Numbered from the stretch's first letter, positions 55,337 through 61,681 are shown. The stretch is 64,000 nucleotides of DNA from a virus (IMGVR_UViG_3300024496_000028:20125-84124), one strand, 5' to 3'. Translations and numbers: made by a program. Notes: a model not told the origin generated them from the sequence alone.

Positions 55337-55771
55337 TTAAAAATCTTCTAATACTTGTTTGAAGTTGTCGATATCTGAAACACCTTCGTTTTCTTGGAAC
55401 TCGATGTCGCCGCCGTAGTAACCATTGTGGCTGTTACGAACTTCGATATCGATATAACCTCGGTCGGTCTTGATAGTCCAGAAGCCATCTTGGATGACTT
55501 CGTAACCGTCTTCGTCGTCGCTTCGGTTCTCACCCCATCCTTTGTCTTCGGTGTCGATAACAAGAGCACCTTTGATGATGTCAAAGGAGTCGCCTTTACC
55601 CACACAGTCGACACCAGTGATATGATTTACCCACACACTGTTACAGCAATCATTTCTAGTGTCGTAACGATAGAACTTACCATCGGTCGTACGGAACACA
55701 AGGCTCCAGTTTTCGTTACCAACGAACACTCCGTTGATTCTTTTTCCGATCAAATCTTTGAATACTGACAT
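55337..55771 (-). CDS. Conserved phage protein, unknown
   Basis: 144 residues, acidic and strand-rich: LIGKRINGVFVGNENWSLVF, RYDTRNDCCNSVWVNHITGV and FWTIKTDRGYIDIEVRNSHN. DCCNSVWV and the Gly-Tyr-rich end (HNGYYGGDIEF) mark a phage family I think is uncharacterised. Preceded by a TTGACA-N17-TACAAT promoter, so early. An SD GAGGGCG lies before the start. No catalytic pattern. Confidence 0.68.
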   Translation of the reverse strand: MSVFKDLIGKRINGVFVGNENWSLVFRTTDGKFYRYDTRNDCCNSVWVNHITGVDCVGKGDSFDIIKGALVIDTEDKGWGENRSDDEDGYEVIQDGFWTIKTDRGYIDIEVRNSHNGYYGGDIEFQENEGVSDIDNFKQVLEDF

Positions 55772-55806
55772 ACTCGCCCTCTTTCTTTTACTTTCATTCT
55801 TTGTCT

Positions 55807-55835
55807 ATTGTAGCACCAAAAAGAAACCCTGTCAA
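55807..55835 (-). promoter_or_regulatory. Sigma-70 promoter nested in a terminator
   Basis: TTGACA, 17-base spacer, TACAAT. The -35 is in the right arm of the terminator of the phosphatase gene; the U-tract lies in the spacer. Confidence 0.75.
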
Positions 55836-55853
55836 CCAAAATAGGTTACAGGG
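55816..55853 (-). terminator. Terminator after the phosphatase gene
   Basis: Stem CCCTGTAACC with GGTTGACAGGG (one bulged G), loop TATTTT, followed on the minus strand by TTTCTTTTT. Confidence 0.75.
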
Positions 55854-55874
55854 CTGTTGTAAAAAAGCCACAGT

Positions 55875-56438
55875 TTAAATATCGCCTTCACGCTGTCTAC
55901 GCTCACGACGTTCTGCCGCTAGTGTAAAGACCTTTTCGTTATCAGTATCCCAGTCTATGGTCTTAGGAAGAACGATCCCCGCATCAGTAGTATAACCATT
56001 GATGGTATGAGGTTCATTCTCGTCGTAGGTCCAACCTAACTGTTTCATCATGCGATGCTTGACTAGAAGATTAGGGCTACGGAAAGCTTCTGTGTCTCGG
56101 AAGCCCATCATGACACCGATTTCACAGACAGCACCCGAACGACAGACTCCGGCTACACAATGGACAACTACATTCATATGCTGTTCCATCGCATGTTCTA
56201 GCAGTCGTACTAGTTCAGCTGCCTGCTCATGCGAGCATCGCATGGCTTCTTCCAAGACCTCATCTTTTTCTTCGACATCCAAGAATTCAAATTGATGGAC
56301 CTCGCGGAATTGATAAGAAGGTGTAGGAAACTCCATACCGGGATCTACGATCTGGATCAACATAGAATTGATACCAGCGTCGATGTGGAATCCCTTACGG
56401 ACATCGCTAAGGCTTACGTTCTGTATCCACGGTTTCAT
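55875..56438 (-). CDS. Dual-specificity-type protein phosphatase
   Basis: 187 residues. VVVHCVAGVCRSGAV (91-104) is the HCx5R(S/T) active site of cysteine-dependent phosphatases, with Cys94 and Arg100. The rest follows the small PTP fold: YQFREVHQFEFLDVEEKDEV as the general-acid region and a helix of AAELVRLLEHAMEQHMNV before the P-loop. It could act on phosphoproteins, lipids or RNA 5' ends. Phage-encoded PTP-like enzymes are uncommon but known. Terminator directly downstream. Its start overlaps a mini-frame (4 bases). Confidence 0.88.
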   Translation of the reverse strand: MKPWIQNVSLSDVRKGFHIDAGINSMLIQIVDPGMEFPTPSYQFREVHQFEFLDVEEKDEVLEEAMRCSHEQAAELVRLLEHAMEQHMNVVVHCVAGVCRSGAVCEIGVMMGFRDTEAFRSPNLLVKHRMMKQLGWTYDENEPHTINGYTTDAGIVLPKTIDWDTDNEKVFTLAAERRERRQREGDI

Positions 56439-56497
56439 TCTTCAACTCCGAAATGTTCTTTAATCAGCCGTGCCGCTGTCGACCTACCTGCCGCCAT
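56435..56497 (-). CDS. 20-residue mini-frame or remnant ending KEHFGVEE
   Basis: MAAGRSTAARLIKEHFGVEE, stop overlapping the phosphatase start as ATGA. Its C-terminal motif matches the last residues of the 66-residue protein at 15.3 kb. No clear SD. Either a coupled leader peptide or the remains of a longer gene. Confidence 0.35.
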   Translation of the reverse strand: MAAGRSTAARLIKEHFGVEE

Positions 56498-56506
56498 ATT
56501 CTGGCG

Positions 56507-56722
56507 TCATTTTCTAAACCTTGGCATTCTTGCTCTAGTTCCAGCGTATTGAAAACAGTCCAGCATGGGTAACAGAGATTCGAGATCGTTTACATCGTGT
56601 CGCAACACCGTACCAGTAATACCTGAGTCAGGCGTAAATGCGTCTACTAACATATAGTAGAGTTTGGTTGTGCCTTCGTCAATCTGAGGCTGAAAAATAT
56701 GTTGTAAATCTTCTATAGTCAT
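56507..56722 (-). CDS. Short phage protein, unknown
   Basis: 71 residues: EDLQHIFQPQIDEGTTKLYY, a strand segment (YMLVDAFTPDSGITGTVL), then a helix with LLPMLDCFQYAGTRARM. Looks like a small alpha/beta protein. The 30-residue Cys peptide ends one base before its start. No function recognised. It is in a run of short co-transcribed frames. Confidence 0.6.
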   Translation of the reverse strand: MTIEDLQHIFQPQIDEGTTKLYYMLVDAFTPDSGITGTVLRHDVNDLESLLPMLDCFQYAGTRARMPRFRK

Positions 56723-56723
56723 T

Positions 56724-56816
56724 TCAGCACCTATGATTCACGTGCCACACACCGTTCTGCCGGAAACGAGCGAAGGGTCCAAAACAAGTCACACAATACA
56801 GTTTATTCTTGTTCAT
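56724..56816 (-). CDS. 30-residue Cys-containing peptide
   Basis: MNKNKLYCVTCFGPFARFRQ, then NGVWHVNHRC. A CxxC pair and a final Cys with His nearby could bind zinc. The ATG overlaps the end of the upstream gene by 14 bases. Composition and coupling support a real gene; function unknown. Confidence 0.45.
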   Translation of the reverse strand: MNKNKLYCVTCFGPFARFRQNGVWHVNHRC

Positions 56817-57015
56817 TTTTTATTCCAAATAAAATATCTCCTACATCGCTAGGAAATGTAGCGCCATACGCAGAGATGTATTCGATATCCACAGCTTCGT
56901 CGTCACCGTTTCCTGAACCTATGTAATATTTGATACCTTCATATGGAACATCGACTCGAACGATGCCTACCACATGACCACCACTAAACCACCTAACGTC
57001 TAAGACTTTCATCAT
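56803..57015 (-). CDS. Short conserved phage protein, unknown
   Basis: 70 residues: MMKVLDVRWFSGGHVVGIVR, YEGIKYYIGSGNGDDEAVDI, EYISAYGATFPSDVGDILFG. The order of a strand pair, acidic loop and GATFP motif matches a family common in marine phages (from memory), unknown in role. It overlaps the gene upstream by 4 bases. A start at the second Met is equally possible. Confidence 0.68.
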   Translation of the reverse strand: MMKVLDVRWFSGGHVVGIVRVDVPYEGIKYYIGSGNGDDEAVDIEYISAYGATFPSDVGDILFGIKNEQE

Positions 57016-57461
57016 GAGATCCTTACGTTGTTTAAAACTTTCAATACTCCAAATAGTTCCTTGCTGTTGTCAGGGCAGAGACGCTGAGGAGGATCATCGT
57101 AATTGCCGTTGTAGCGAGAAACTTTCTCCAATTTCTTGGGCACGAATCTAGTACCTGGCTTAGTGATAGTGACTTCCCAAGCCCATGCTGATTCGTAATA
57201 GTTGGTCTTGCGCTTGAGTTTGATCTTGTTGAACTCATAGTTCACACCATCTTGATCAACGATTTTCCAACCATTGGTCTGCTTGCTATAAGAACGTCCT
57301 TCCATCAGACGATTGATCAGTTCTTTTTGCTCGCGTTCGATATCAATGGCTCGCAGGCGATTACCGATACGGATCATGTTAGCAGTAGTAAGACCCATCA
57401 ACTGACTTTGGATCAGGATTCGTTCTTCCTTTTCGCTCAATTTCGCACGTTCTCTAGCCAT
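57012..57461 (-). CDS. Conserved phage protein, unknown
   Basis: 149 residues from the ATG at 57461, with AGGGG seven bases before it; a Met five codons upstream is weaker. The N-terminal half is charged helix (ARERAKLSEKEERILIQSQL, REQKELINRLMEGRSY), followed by strands with WKIVDQDGVNYEFNKIKLKR. Could be an RNA- or DNA-binding protein by composition. Ends with a 4-base overlap to the next gene. Transcribed from the promoter at 57763. Confidence 0.65.
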   Translation of the reverse strand: MARERAKLSEKEERILIQSQLMGLTTANMIRIGNRLRAIDIEREQKELINRLMEGRSYSKQTNGWKIVDQDGVNYEFNKIKLKRKTNYYESAWAWEVTITKPGTRFVPKKLEKVSRYNGNYDDPPQRLCPDNSKELFGVLKVLNNVRIS

Positions 57462-57472
57462 GACGGCCCCTT

Positions 57473-57733
57473 TCATTTAGCAGTTAGTTTGCTCAGTCGT
57501 TCATTTCGATCTTGGCAGTATACGCAGTGTGTGACACCAGGTATAGCCAATCTACGCGGTTCTGGAATTTCATCGCCACAGCCTTCGCAGAACTCAGCGG
57601 AAGGTTGCGAACGTTGCTTTTCCAATTTGTCACGCAGTGCTCTCTCTGCGTTCATATTCATCACTAAGCTGTTGATCTGTGCGATCTCAGCTTCTTCTTC
57701 ATTGTTATACTCAAAATGCTCATCGCGATTCAT
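57473..57733 (-). CDS. TraR/DksA-type C4 zinc-finger protein
   Basis: 86 residues. CEGCGDEIPEPRRLAIPGVT followed by HCVYC: Cys49, 52, 70 and 73 make the C4 finger with the 17-residue spacing and EPRR-A-PG core of DksA/TraR. The N-terminal helix is acidic (DEHFEYNNEEEAEIAQINSL), as in TraR, which lies in the RNA polymerase secondary channel and acts like DksA plus ppGpp. A consensus promoter lies just upstream, so it is made early, fitting a job in redirecting host transcription away from rRNA promoters (inferred). Confidence 0.87.
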   Translation of the reverse strand: MNRDEHFEYNNEEEAEIAQINSLVMNMNAERALRDKLEKQRSQPSAEFCEGCGDEIPEPRRLAIPGVTHCVYCQDRNERLSKLTAK

Positions 57734-57762
57734 AAAAGTCCTTAAGAATTGAACATGTGTTT

Positions 57763-57791
57763 ATTATACACAAAAACGATCGAAAAGTCAA
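57763..57791 (-). promoter_or_regulatory. Sigma-70 promoter
   Basis: TTGACT, 17-base spacer, TATAAT, between the tRNA-Leu 3' end and the TraR-like gene. Confidence 0.8.
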
Positions 57792-57792
57792 G

Positions 57793-57869
57793 TGGTGCCC
57801 TAGGCGGGATTCGAACCCGCAAAACCTACGACCTCAACGTAGTGCGTATACCGATTCCGCCACCAGGGC
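57793..57869 (-). tRNA. tRNA-Leu(GAG), short variable arm
   Basis: 77 bases with encoded CCA. Acceptor GCCCTGG/CTAGGGC, anticodon arm CTACG-TTGAGGT-CGTAG, T arm GCGGG-TTCGAAT-CCCGC. The variable arm is only GTTTT, whereas tRNA-Leu is normally class II with a long arm. The 5' base overlaps the stop codon of the CHAP gene. Confidence 0.85.
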
Positions 57870-58372
57870 TAATTCATTTTGGGAGAATAATTTGGTGCTC
57901 TAAATGCTAGGACATAATTAGTCGGAAAGTATCCGATCGCGACACTCTTGTCAGTATTGCCTCCCAATACCTTGACATAAGTGACGCCATCGACTACTTC
58001 ATATCCTTTGAAGAATCCCACATGACCACTCCATTCGGCTCGACCTCTACGCAGAACCACGATGTCGCCTTCTTGTGGATTATGTGTAGGATGACCCCAT
58101 TTCAAGAAACTGCGAGCCATTAGACTATGAGTTCCTTGTACTCCATTATTCTGTAATACGGCATTTGCCCAACCAGCACACCAAGGAATATGTAAAGGAT
58201 CTACGGTGCCTGTTCTGGCCGAATTCATATAATGCTTGAGTTCTTTACGATTAGTTTTAGCATCCATGCCCTCCATACGATGTGCTTCTTCCATGTAGGG
58301 TCTAGCTGCTTGTGTTGTAGTCTGACAGCCACCTAATAACAGGGCAACACAGACTATTGCTATGTTTCTCAT
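57869..58372 (-). CDS. CHAP/NlpC-P60-like amidase lipoprotein
   Basis: 167 residues from the ATG at 58372 (GGAGG six bases before). Lipoprotein signal: RNIAIVCVALLLGGC, Cys16 lipidated. The catalytic domain has IPWCAGWANAVLQNNG with the nucleophile Cys, GDIVVLRRGRAEWSGHVGFF with the His, and VKVLGGNTDKSVAIGYFP, as in TIGR02594-type CHAP domains that cut peptidoglycan. It may be the lysis enzyme of the phage or a cell-envelope factor; a lipoprotein endolysin that stays on the membrane is unusual. It is far from the holin and spanins (46 kb). No other lysin was seen. Confidence 0.8.
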   Translation of the reverse strand: MRNIAIVCVALLLGGCQTTTQAARPYMEEAHRMEGMDAKTNRKELKHYMNSARTGTVDPLHIPWCAGWANAVLQNNGVQGTHSLMARSFLKWGHPTHNPQEGDIVVLRRGRAEWSGHVGFFKGYEVVDGVTYVKVLGGNTDKSVAIGYFPTNYVLAFRAPNYSPKMN

Positions 58373-58382
58373 AATAACCTCC

Positions 58383-58436
58383 ATGTTTTTAAAGGCCAAC
58401 TTATTACTTATTTTGGACAAATACCTTTAAAAACAT
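58383..58436. repeat. 13-bp perfect inverted repeat upstream of the CHAP lipoprotein
   Basis: ATGTTTTTAAAGG (58383-58395) and CCTTTAAAAACAT (58424-58436), with 28 bases between. AT-rich, between the tRNA cluster and the lipoprotein start. Could be an operator or a processing hairpin. Confidence 0.6.
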
Positions 58437-58447
58437 ACAGATAAAGA

Positions 58448-58522
58448 TGGTGCTCCCAACAAGAATTGAACTTGTAATTCATCCTTACCAAGGATGTGTT
58501 ATACCACTTAACTATAGGAGCC
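58448..58522 (-). tRNA. tRNA-Thr(GGT)
   Basis: Acceptor GGCTCCT with AGGGAGC-type partner, anticodon arm CATCC-TTGGTAA-GGATG, T arm ACAAG-TTCAATT-CTTGT, CCA encoded. Confidence 0.85.
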
Positions 58523-58524
58523 TT

Positions 58525-58607
58525 TGGTGCGAGCGGTGGGACTCGAACCCACAAGCCGAAGCGGGAGATTTTAAGTCTCCTGAGTTTACCGATTTCTCCA
58601 CGCTCGC
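58525..58607 (-). tRNA. tRNA-Leu(TAA)
   Basis: Class II with a long variable arm. Anticodon arm GGAGA-CTTAAAA-TCTCC, T arm GTGGG-TTCGAGT-CCCAC, acceptor GCGAGCG/CGCTCGC, CCA encoded. Confidence 0.92.
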
Positions 58608-58610
58608 ATT

Positions 58611-58686
58611 TGGCCTCCCCGGGCTGACTCGAACAGCCATCTAAACCTTAGGAGTGTCTTGTTCTATCCTGTTGAACTACGGAGAG
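58611..58686 (-). tRNA. tRNA-Arg(CCT)
   Basis: Acceptor CTCTCCG/CGGGGAG, anticodon loop CTCCTAA, T arm GGCTG-TTCGAGT-CAGCC, CCA encoded. The anticodon stem has G-T pairs and a last A/G mismatch. Confidence 0.78.
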
Positions 58687-58689
58687 TAG

Positions 58690-58767
58690 TGGCCTGCCCG
58701 GAGGGATTCGAACCCCCGACCCACAGCTTAGAAGGCTGTTGCTCTAATCCGGCTGAGCTACGGGCAG
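58690..58767 (-). tRNA. tRNA-Arg(TCT)
   Basis: Acceptor CTGCCCG/CGGGCAG, anticodon arm ACAGC-CTTCTAA-GCTGT, T arm with TTCGAAT, CCA encoded. Three bases from tRNA-Arg(CCT). Confidence 0.92.
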
Positions 58768-58773
58768 ATGTTT

Positions 58774-59343
58774 TTAACTGTATTCGATATCTCCTGCTAA
58801 TACGAATCTATAGTTGTTACTCTGTACTATTCCCGGGCGGTGCCATATCCTGCTTGGATATATCAACCAAGTATAATTATATGGTCTAATAAACAGTCTG
58901 TCATCTGATTCTAGACCGTTTGGAGCCATTTCTGTTCCGCAGGTATCCCGATTGGTAACATCGTCGGGTATATGAAGATACATTATGCCACTGAGCATGT
59001 TAGTATTTGTTTTATGGTGATGATGATGCCAAAGTTTATCTCGATCCTCGGCACCGTGTAGATTGGTCATAAATGACCAAGCCATCATATTTGATATCTT
59101 TGCTTCACGTCCTAGATACATGAACACACTGAATATAAAGCTCATACGAAACTTCAACCAACAGGATTCTGGTCTTTGGAATATGTTTTCTTTGGTTTGG
59201 AACTTGGGACTATTTTCAAAATAGTTACCATCTGCTATGACACGCTCGATACTAGAAATAGCCTGATCGACATCCTGTTGTGTTATGACAGAACTGAAAT
59301 CATATGTCTTAAAGATGTCGTTACTATCGATGACCGGTATCAT
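58774..59343 (-). CDS. 2OG-Fe(II) oxygenase-like protein
   Basis: 189 residues. KLWHHHHHKTNTNMLSGIMY supplies the first metal His region, followed by an IPDD segment; TWLIYPSRIWHRPGIVQSNN gives the distal His and YRFVLAGDIEYS the 2-oxoglutarate Arg. Same family as the proteins at 47.3 and 60.9 kb (2OG-FeII_Oxy_5 type, from memory), with an unknown substrate. The five-His run is notable. Genes in this stretch alternate with tRNA genes and are probably co-transcribed with them. Confidence 0.75.
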   Translation of the reverse strand: MIPVIDSNDIFKTYDFSSVITQQDVDQAISSIERVIADGNYFENSPKFQTKENIFQRPESCWLKFRMSFIFSVFMYLGREAKISNMMAWSFMTNLHGAEDRDKLWHHHHHKTNTNMLSGIMYLHIPDDVTNRDTCGTEMAPNGLESDDRLFIRPYNYTWLIYPSRIWHRPGIVQSNNYRFVLAGDIEYS

Positions 59344-59354
59344 AGAAAAAATCC

Positions 59355-59430
59355 TGGAGCGGGCGACGAGGTTCGAACTCGCGACATATAGCTTGGAAGG
59401 CTATCACTCTACCAACTGAGTTACACCCGC
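59355..59430 (-). tRNA. tRNA-Gly(TCC)
   Basis: Acceptor GCGGGTG with CGCCCGC partner, anticodon arm ATAGC-CTTCCAA-GCTAT, T arm CGAGG/TTCGAAC region, CCA encoded. Confidence 0.92.
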
Positions 59431-59437
59431 ATTTTTA

Positions 59438-59785
59438 TTAATCTTCTTTGATATAGCTGGCTGCGACTTTGCGATCGCTTAGTTTCTTTTCTTCCCATTC
59501 TGCTAGCTTGACTCGATAGTCTTCTTCGGTCAGTCCATGCCAACCGATACACTTACCAGTGGGGCTGCGACCACAACCACATTTACCAATTTCATCTGCG
59601 TTTTCTTCTACAGGCATCTGCATTTCATTCTCCAAATCGTAGTATTCATCTTTCATGACAGCTTCATCAAACAGTTCTGCGTCTGTTTTCTTTTTTCTGT
59701 TAAAGATATTATCCCAGTTATTATCGAATGTCTTTTGATCAACACTAAATGGTCTTGGTTTACTACCTTTGCCGCCGTCACTCAT
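59438..59785 (-). CDS. CDGSH-like Cys/His protein, possible Fe-S
   Basis: 115 residues. GKCGCGRSPTGKCIGWHGLT contains CxC-x7-C-x3-H, one residue shorter than the CxC-x8-CDGxH motif of CDGSH [2Fe-2S] proteins; the DG is replaced by IG. The N terminus (GGKGSKPRPFSVDQKTFDNN) and C-terminal helix match a small phage family (from memory). If it binds a cluster, it would be a client of the IscU/IscA/ErpA genes. Zinc binding is equally possible. Confidence 0.65.
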   Translation of the reverse strand: MSDGGKGSKPRPFSVDQKTFDNNWDNIFNRKKKTDAELFDEAVMKDEYYDLENEMQMPVEENADEIGKCGCGRSPTGKCIGWHGLTEEDYRVKLAEWEEKKLSDRKVAASYIKED

Positions 59786-59800
59786 ATATACCTCAATAAA

Positions 59801-59877
59801 TGGTCGGAGTGGAGAGATTCGAACTCCCGACCCACTGGTCCCAAACCAGTTGCGCTACCAGGCTGCGCTACACTCCG
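59801..59877 (-). tRNA. tRNA-Pro(TGG)
   Basis: Acceptor CGGAGTG/CACTCCG, anticodon arm ACTGG-TTTGGGA-CCAGT, T arm with TTCGAAT, CCA encoded. Confidence 0.93.
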
Positions 59878-59881
59878 AAAC

Positions 59882-59956
59882 TGGTTGCAGGGGGTGGAAT
59901 CGCACCACCGATCTCCAGGGTATGAACCTGGTGAGTTACTGCTTCTCTACCCTGCT
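59882..59956 (-). tRNA. tRNA-Met(CAT), atypical D and T loops
   Basis: Anticodon arm CCAGG-TTCATAC-CCTGG, CCA encoded. The T loop reads TGCGATT instead of TTCxAxT, and the D loop AAGCAGTAA lacks the usual GG, so the D-T elbow contact is changed. The first acceptor position is A opposite A. Could be initiator, elongator or Ile-CAT type. Confidence 0.78.
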
Positions 59957-59962
59957 ATAAAC

Positions 59963-60535
59963 TTACAGTAGATTTTCTACTTTCAATGTTTCTGCGACAT
60001 CGTCGCTCAACGGAATTTCTGTCTTGATGTTAGCTTCCAAGATAGAATCGTTGATCTTTTGCTTCTGCTTCTTGAGATTCAAGATCTCAGCCTTGACCTT
60101 GTCGATCTGTTCCTGGCTGAGCACAGAAGTAGCGACAGTATCGCTGTAGCCGTAAATGCGGCTACGATGTTCGCCCTTGTCATTCTTGATCTTTTCCAGC
60201 TTGCCTGTGAGCACAGCGACATCAGTCACTGGCTTTTGGTTAGCCATTTCTTCCAACTGGCCGATGCGCTTGTCGATGAACGCAGCCTTGGTTAGGTTGA
60301 GATCGATGTCATTAGTAGCGTTGGCTGCGGCTACTAGACCGCGGATGTTGTAAAGAGCCAACAGCAACTTCTGTCTACGAGCATCGCTGGCAAACAGTTG
60401 GTCATTGGCAGCTTTCAATTCTGCTGCTACATCTTGGAATTCGTTCAGTTCGATCGAAGTTTCGACCTTGATGCTACGGATAGCATCATTGATTGCTGTT
60501 TGTAGTGCGTTTGCCTTGCGTAGAGTGATGTTCAT
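59963..60535 (-). CDS. Coiled-coil phage protein, unknown
   Basis: 190 residues, nearly all helix with heptad patterns (LNEFQDVAAELKAANDQLFA, QEQIDKVKAEILNLKKQKQK). It has no enzymatic motif. It begins MNITLRKANALQTAINDAIR. Homologues are found in marine T4-like phages (from memory), unknown in role. A consensus promoter lies 290 bases upstream, so its mRNA carries a long structured leader. Confidence 0.7.
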   Translation of the reverse strand: MNITLRKANALQTAINDAIRSIKVETSIELNEFQDVAAELKAANDQLFASDARRQKLLLALYNIRGLVAAANATNDIDLNLTKAAFIDKRIGQLEEMANQKPVTDVAVLTGKLEKIKNDKGEHRSRIYGYSDTVATSVLSQEQIDKVKAEILNLKKQKQKINDSILEANIKTEIPLSDDVAETLKVENLL

Positions 60536-60820
60536 TTCTTTTTCCTTTGATTAATAACGGGTTGGTAAAAGGTCAAGTAATAGACCGGACAACTGACAGG
60601 GGCGGATCAACGATAACGCCTTTGACAAACCTCAATGTACATAGCACAGAGGCCTGCTTATTTCCGACTATCAACAGACATTCTATTTTGGTATCGGAAC
60701 ACACAAGCACGGACAGTTTTCAAGACTGTTTGCCAGTATTGGAGCTCGGCATGAAGCCGAACGATTGTCTATCCTCATCTACCCTTTACCTCGCCGGCTG
60801 CGCAGTTTCCTACGCAACAA
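60536..60820 (-). ncRNA. Structured leader or non-coding RNA
   Basis: About 285 bases between a sigma-70 promoter and the coiled-coil gene, with no convincing ORF. It contains successive hairpins, e.g. TGCG/CGCA, TCGGC/GCCGA (5 bp with 5-base loop), ACAGT-CTTGAAA-ACTGT, TCCGA/TCGGA (enclosing 26 bases), CCTC/GAGG, GGCG/CGCC and GGTC/GACC. The length and number of stems suggest a regulatory leader or an independent RNA. No known family was recognised; a tRNA-associated phage RNA is possible. Confidence 0.45.
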
Positions 60821-60824
60821 CTCT

Positions 60825-60853
60825 ATAATACGATATTTTGTGTATGCTGTCAA
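60825..60853 (-). promoter_or_regulatory. Sigma-70 promoter for the structured leader
   Basis: TTGACA, 17-base spacer, TATTAT. The -35 overlaps the stop codon of the oxygenase gene at 60850. Confidence 0.82.
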
Positions 60854-61467
60854 GCCATTTTTGGCTTTAATTTCACGTCCCATGCCAAAATAGTTCTGTG
60901 TCCTTGTCCATTCCACGGGTATACTGTATGTGGAAGATAGCTAGGAAACATGACCATCATCATGGGTCGCGGAGAAAATCTCAATTGATCTATAAAAGTA
61001 AACTTGCTGGGATCCTTGACCACAGGAAATCTAAATTCTAGATTGGCATCTGAAGATTGACTTCCTGGATCTAGGTCTGGAACATCTATGTAGATGTTGC
61101 CGCTGATATGTGCGTTATGTGTATGTAAGGCCTGATAGTTACCAGCTGTTTGTCTGATAGTCCAGGCACTCACAAGTTCTGGTTCAAGATTGACTAGATC
61201 AGGTTTACCCGATTGTCTAGTCAGTGTATCCATGTAATCATAGCATCGTTGTTCCACGAAACTTTTCAATACAGTGACATCCTGACCAAAGTCGTTAGGC
61301 AATAGCTGTATCTGTTGACCGCCTCTAATGCTAATGGATTGATCTCCAGCATCGTTGAACTGAGTCATTTGATGCGCTGTATCTACCATGTTCTTGAGAT
61401 AGGCAAAGACATCTGCTGGCAGGTCGTCTACAGCTATCACAGTTGGATTGATATAAGCGTATTTCAT
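60850..61467 (-). CDS. 2OG-Fe(II) oxygenase-like protein
   Basis: 205 residues. ALHTHNAHISGNIYIDVPDL has the metal His region, MMVMFPSYLPHTVYPWNGQG the distal His, and HRTILAWDVKLKP the 2-oxoglutarate Arg. Same subfamily as the 47.3-kb protein. The starting segment (MKYAYINPTVIAVDDLPADV) and the middle (SELVSAWTIRQTAGN-like) are also shared by marine phage members. Substrate unknown. Followed by the promoter of the structured leader, with its stop inside the -35. Confidence 0.85.
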   Translation of the reverse strand: MKYAYINPTVIAVDDLPADVFAYLKNMVDTAHQMTQFNDAGDQSISIRGGQQIQLLPNDFGQDVTVLKSFVEQRCYDYMDTLTRQSGKPDLVNLEPELVSAWTIRQTAGNYQALHTHNAHISGNIYIDVPDLDPGSQSSDANLEFRFPVVKDPSKFTFIDQLRFSPRPMMMVMFPSYLPHTVYPWNGQGHRTILAWDVKLKPKMA

Positions 61468-61483
61468 CTATTGCCTTATTATG

Positions 61484-61559
61484 GTGCTGCTTGTCGGATT
61501 CGAACTGACGACCTACTGCTTACAAGGCAGTTGCTCTACCGGCTGAGCTAAAGCAGCGT
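61484..61559 (-). tRNA. tRNA-Thr(TGT)
   Basis: Acceptor GCTGCTT/AAGCAGC, anticodon arm ACTGC-CTTGTAA-GCAGT, T arm with TTCGAAT, CCA encoded. Confidence 0.93.
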
Positions 61560-61580
61560 ATTCTTACTTATATTTGAACT

Positions 61581-61672
61581 TGGCGGTGAGGGCGGGATTC
61601 GAACCCGCGGTAGACATTTCTGCCTACGACAGTTTAGCAAACTGCTGATTTAAGCCTCTCATCCACCTCACC
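61581..61672 (-). tRNA. tRNA-Ser(GCT)
   Basis: Class II, 92 bases, long variable arm (GTAGGCAGAAATGTCTAC). Anticodon arm CAGT-TTGCTAA-ACTG, acceptor GGTGAGG/CCTCACC, CCA encoded. Confidence 0.93.
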
Positions 61673-61681
61673 AATGTTCTA

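Noticed and set aside
60547-60828. 93-codon plus-strand frame
   Set aside because: TTG start without RBS, no homology pattern, and opposite to a strong minus-strand promoter and hairpin region; better explained as non-coding RNA.
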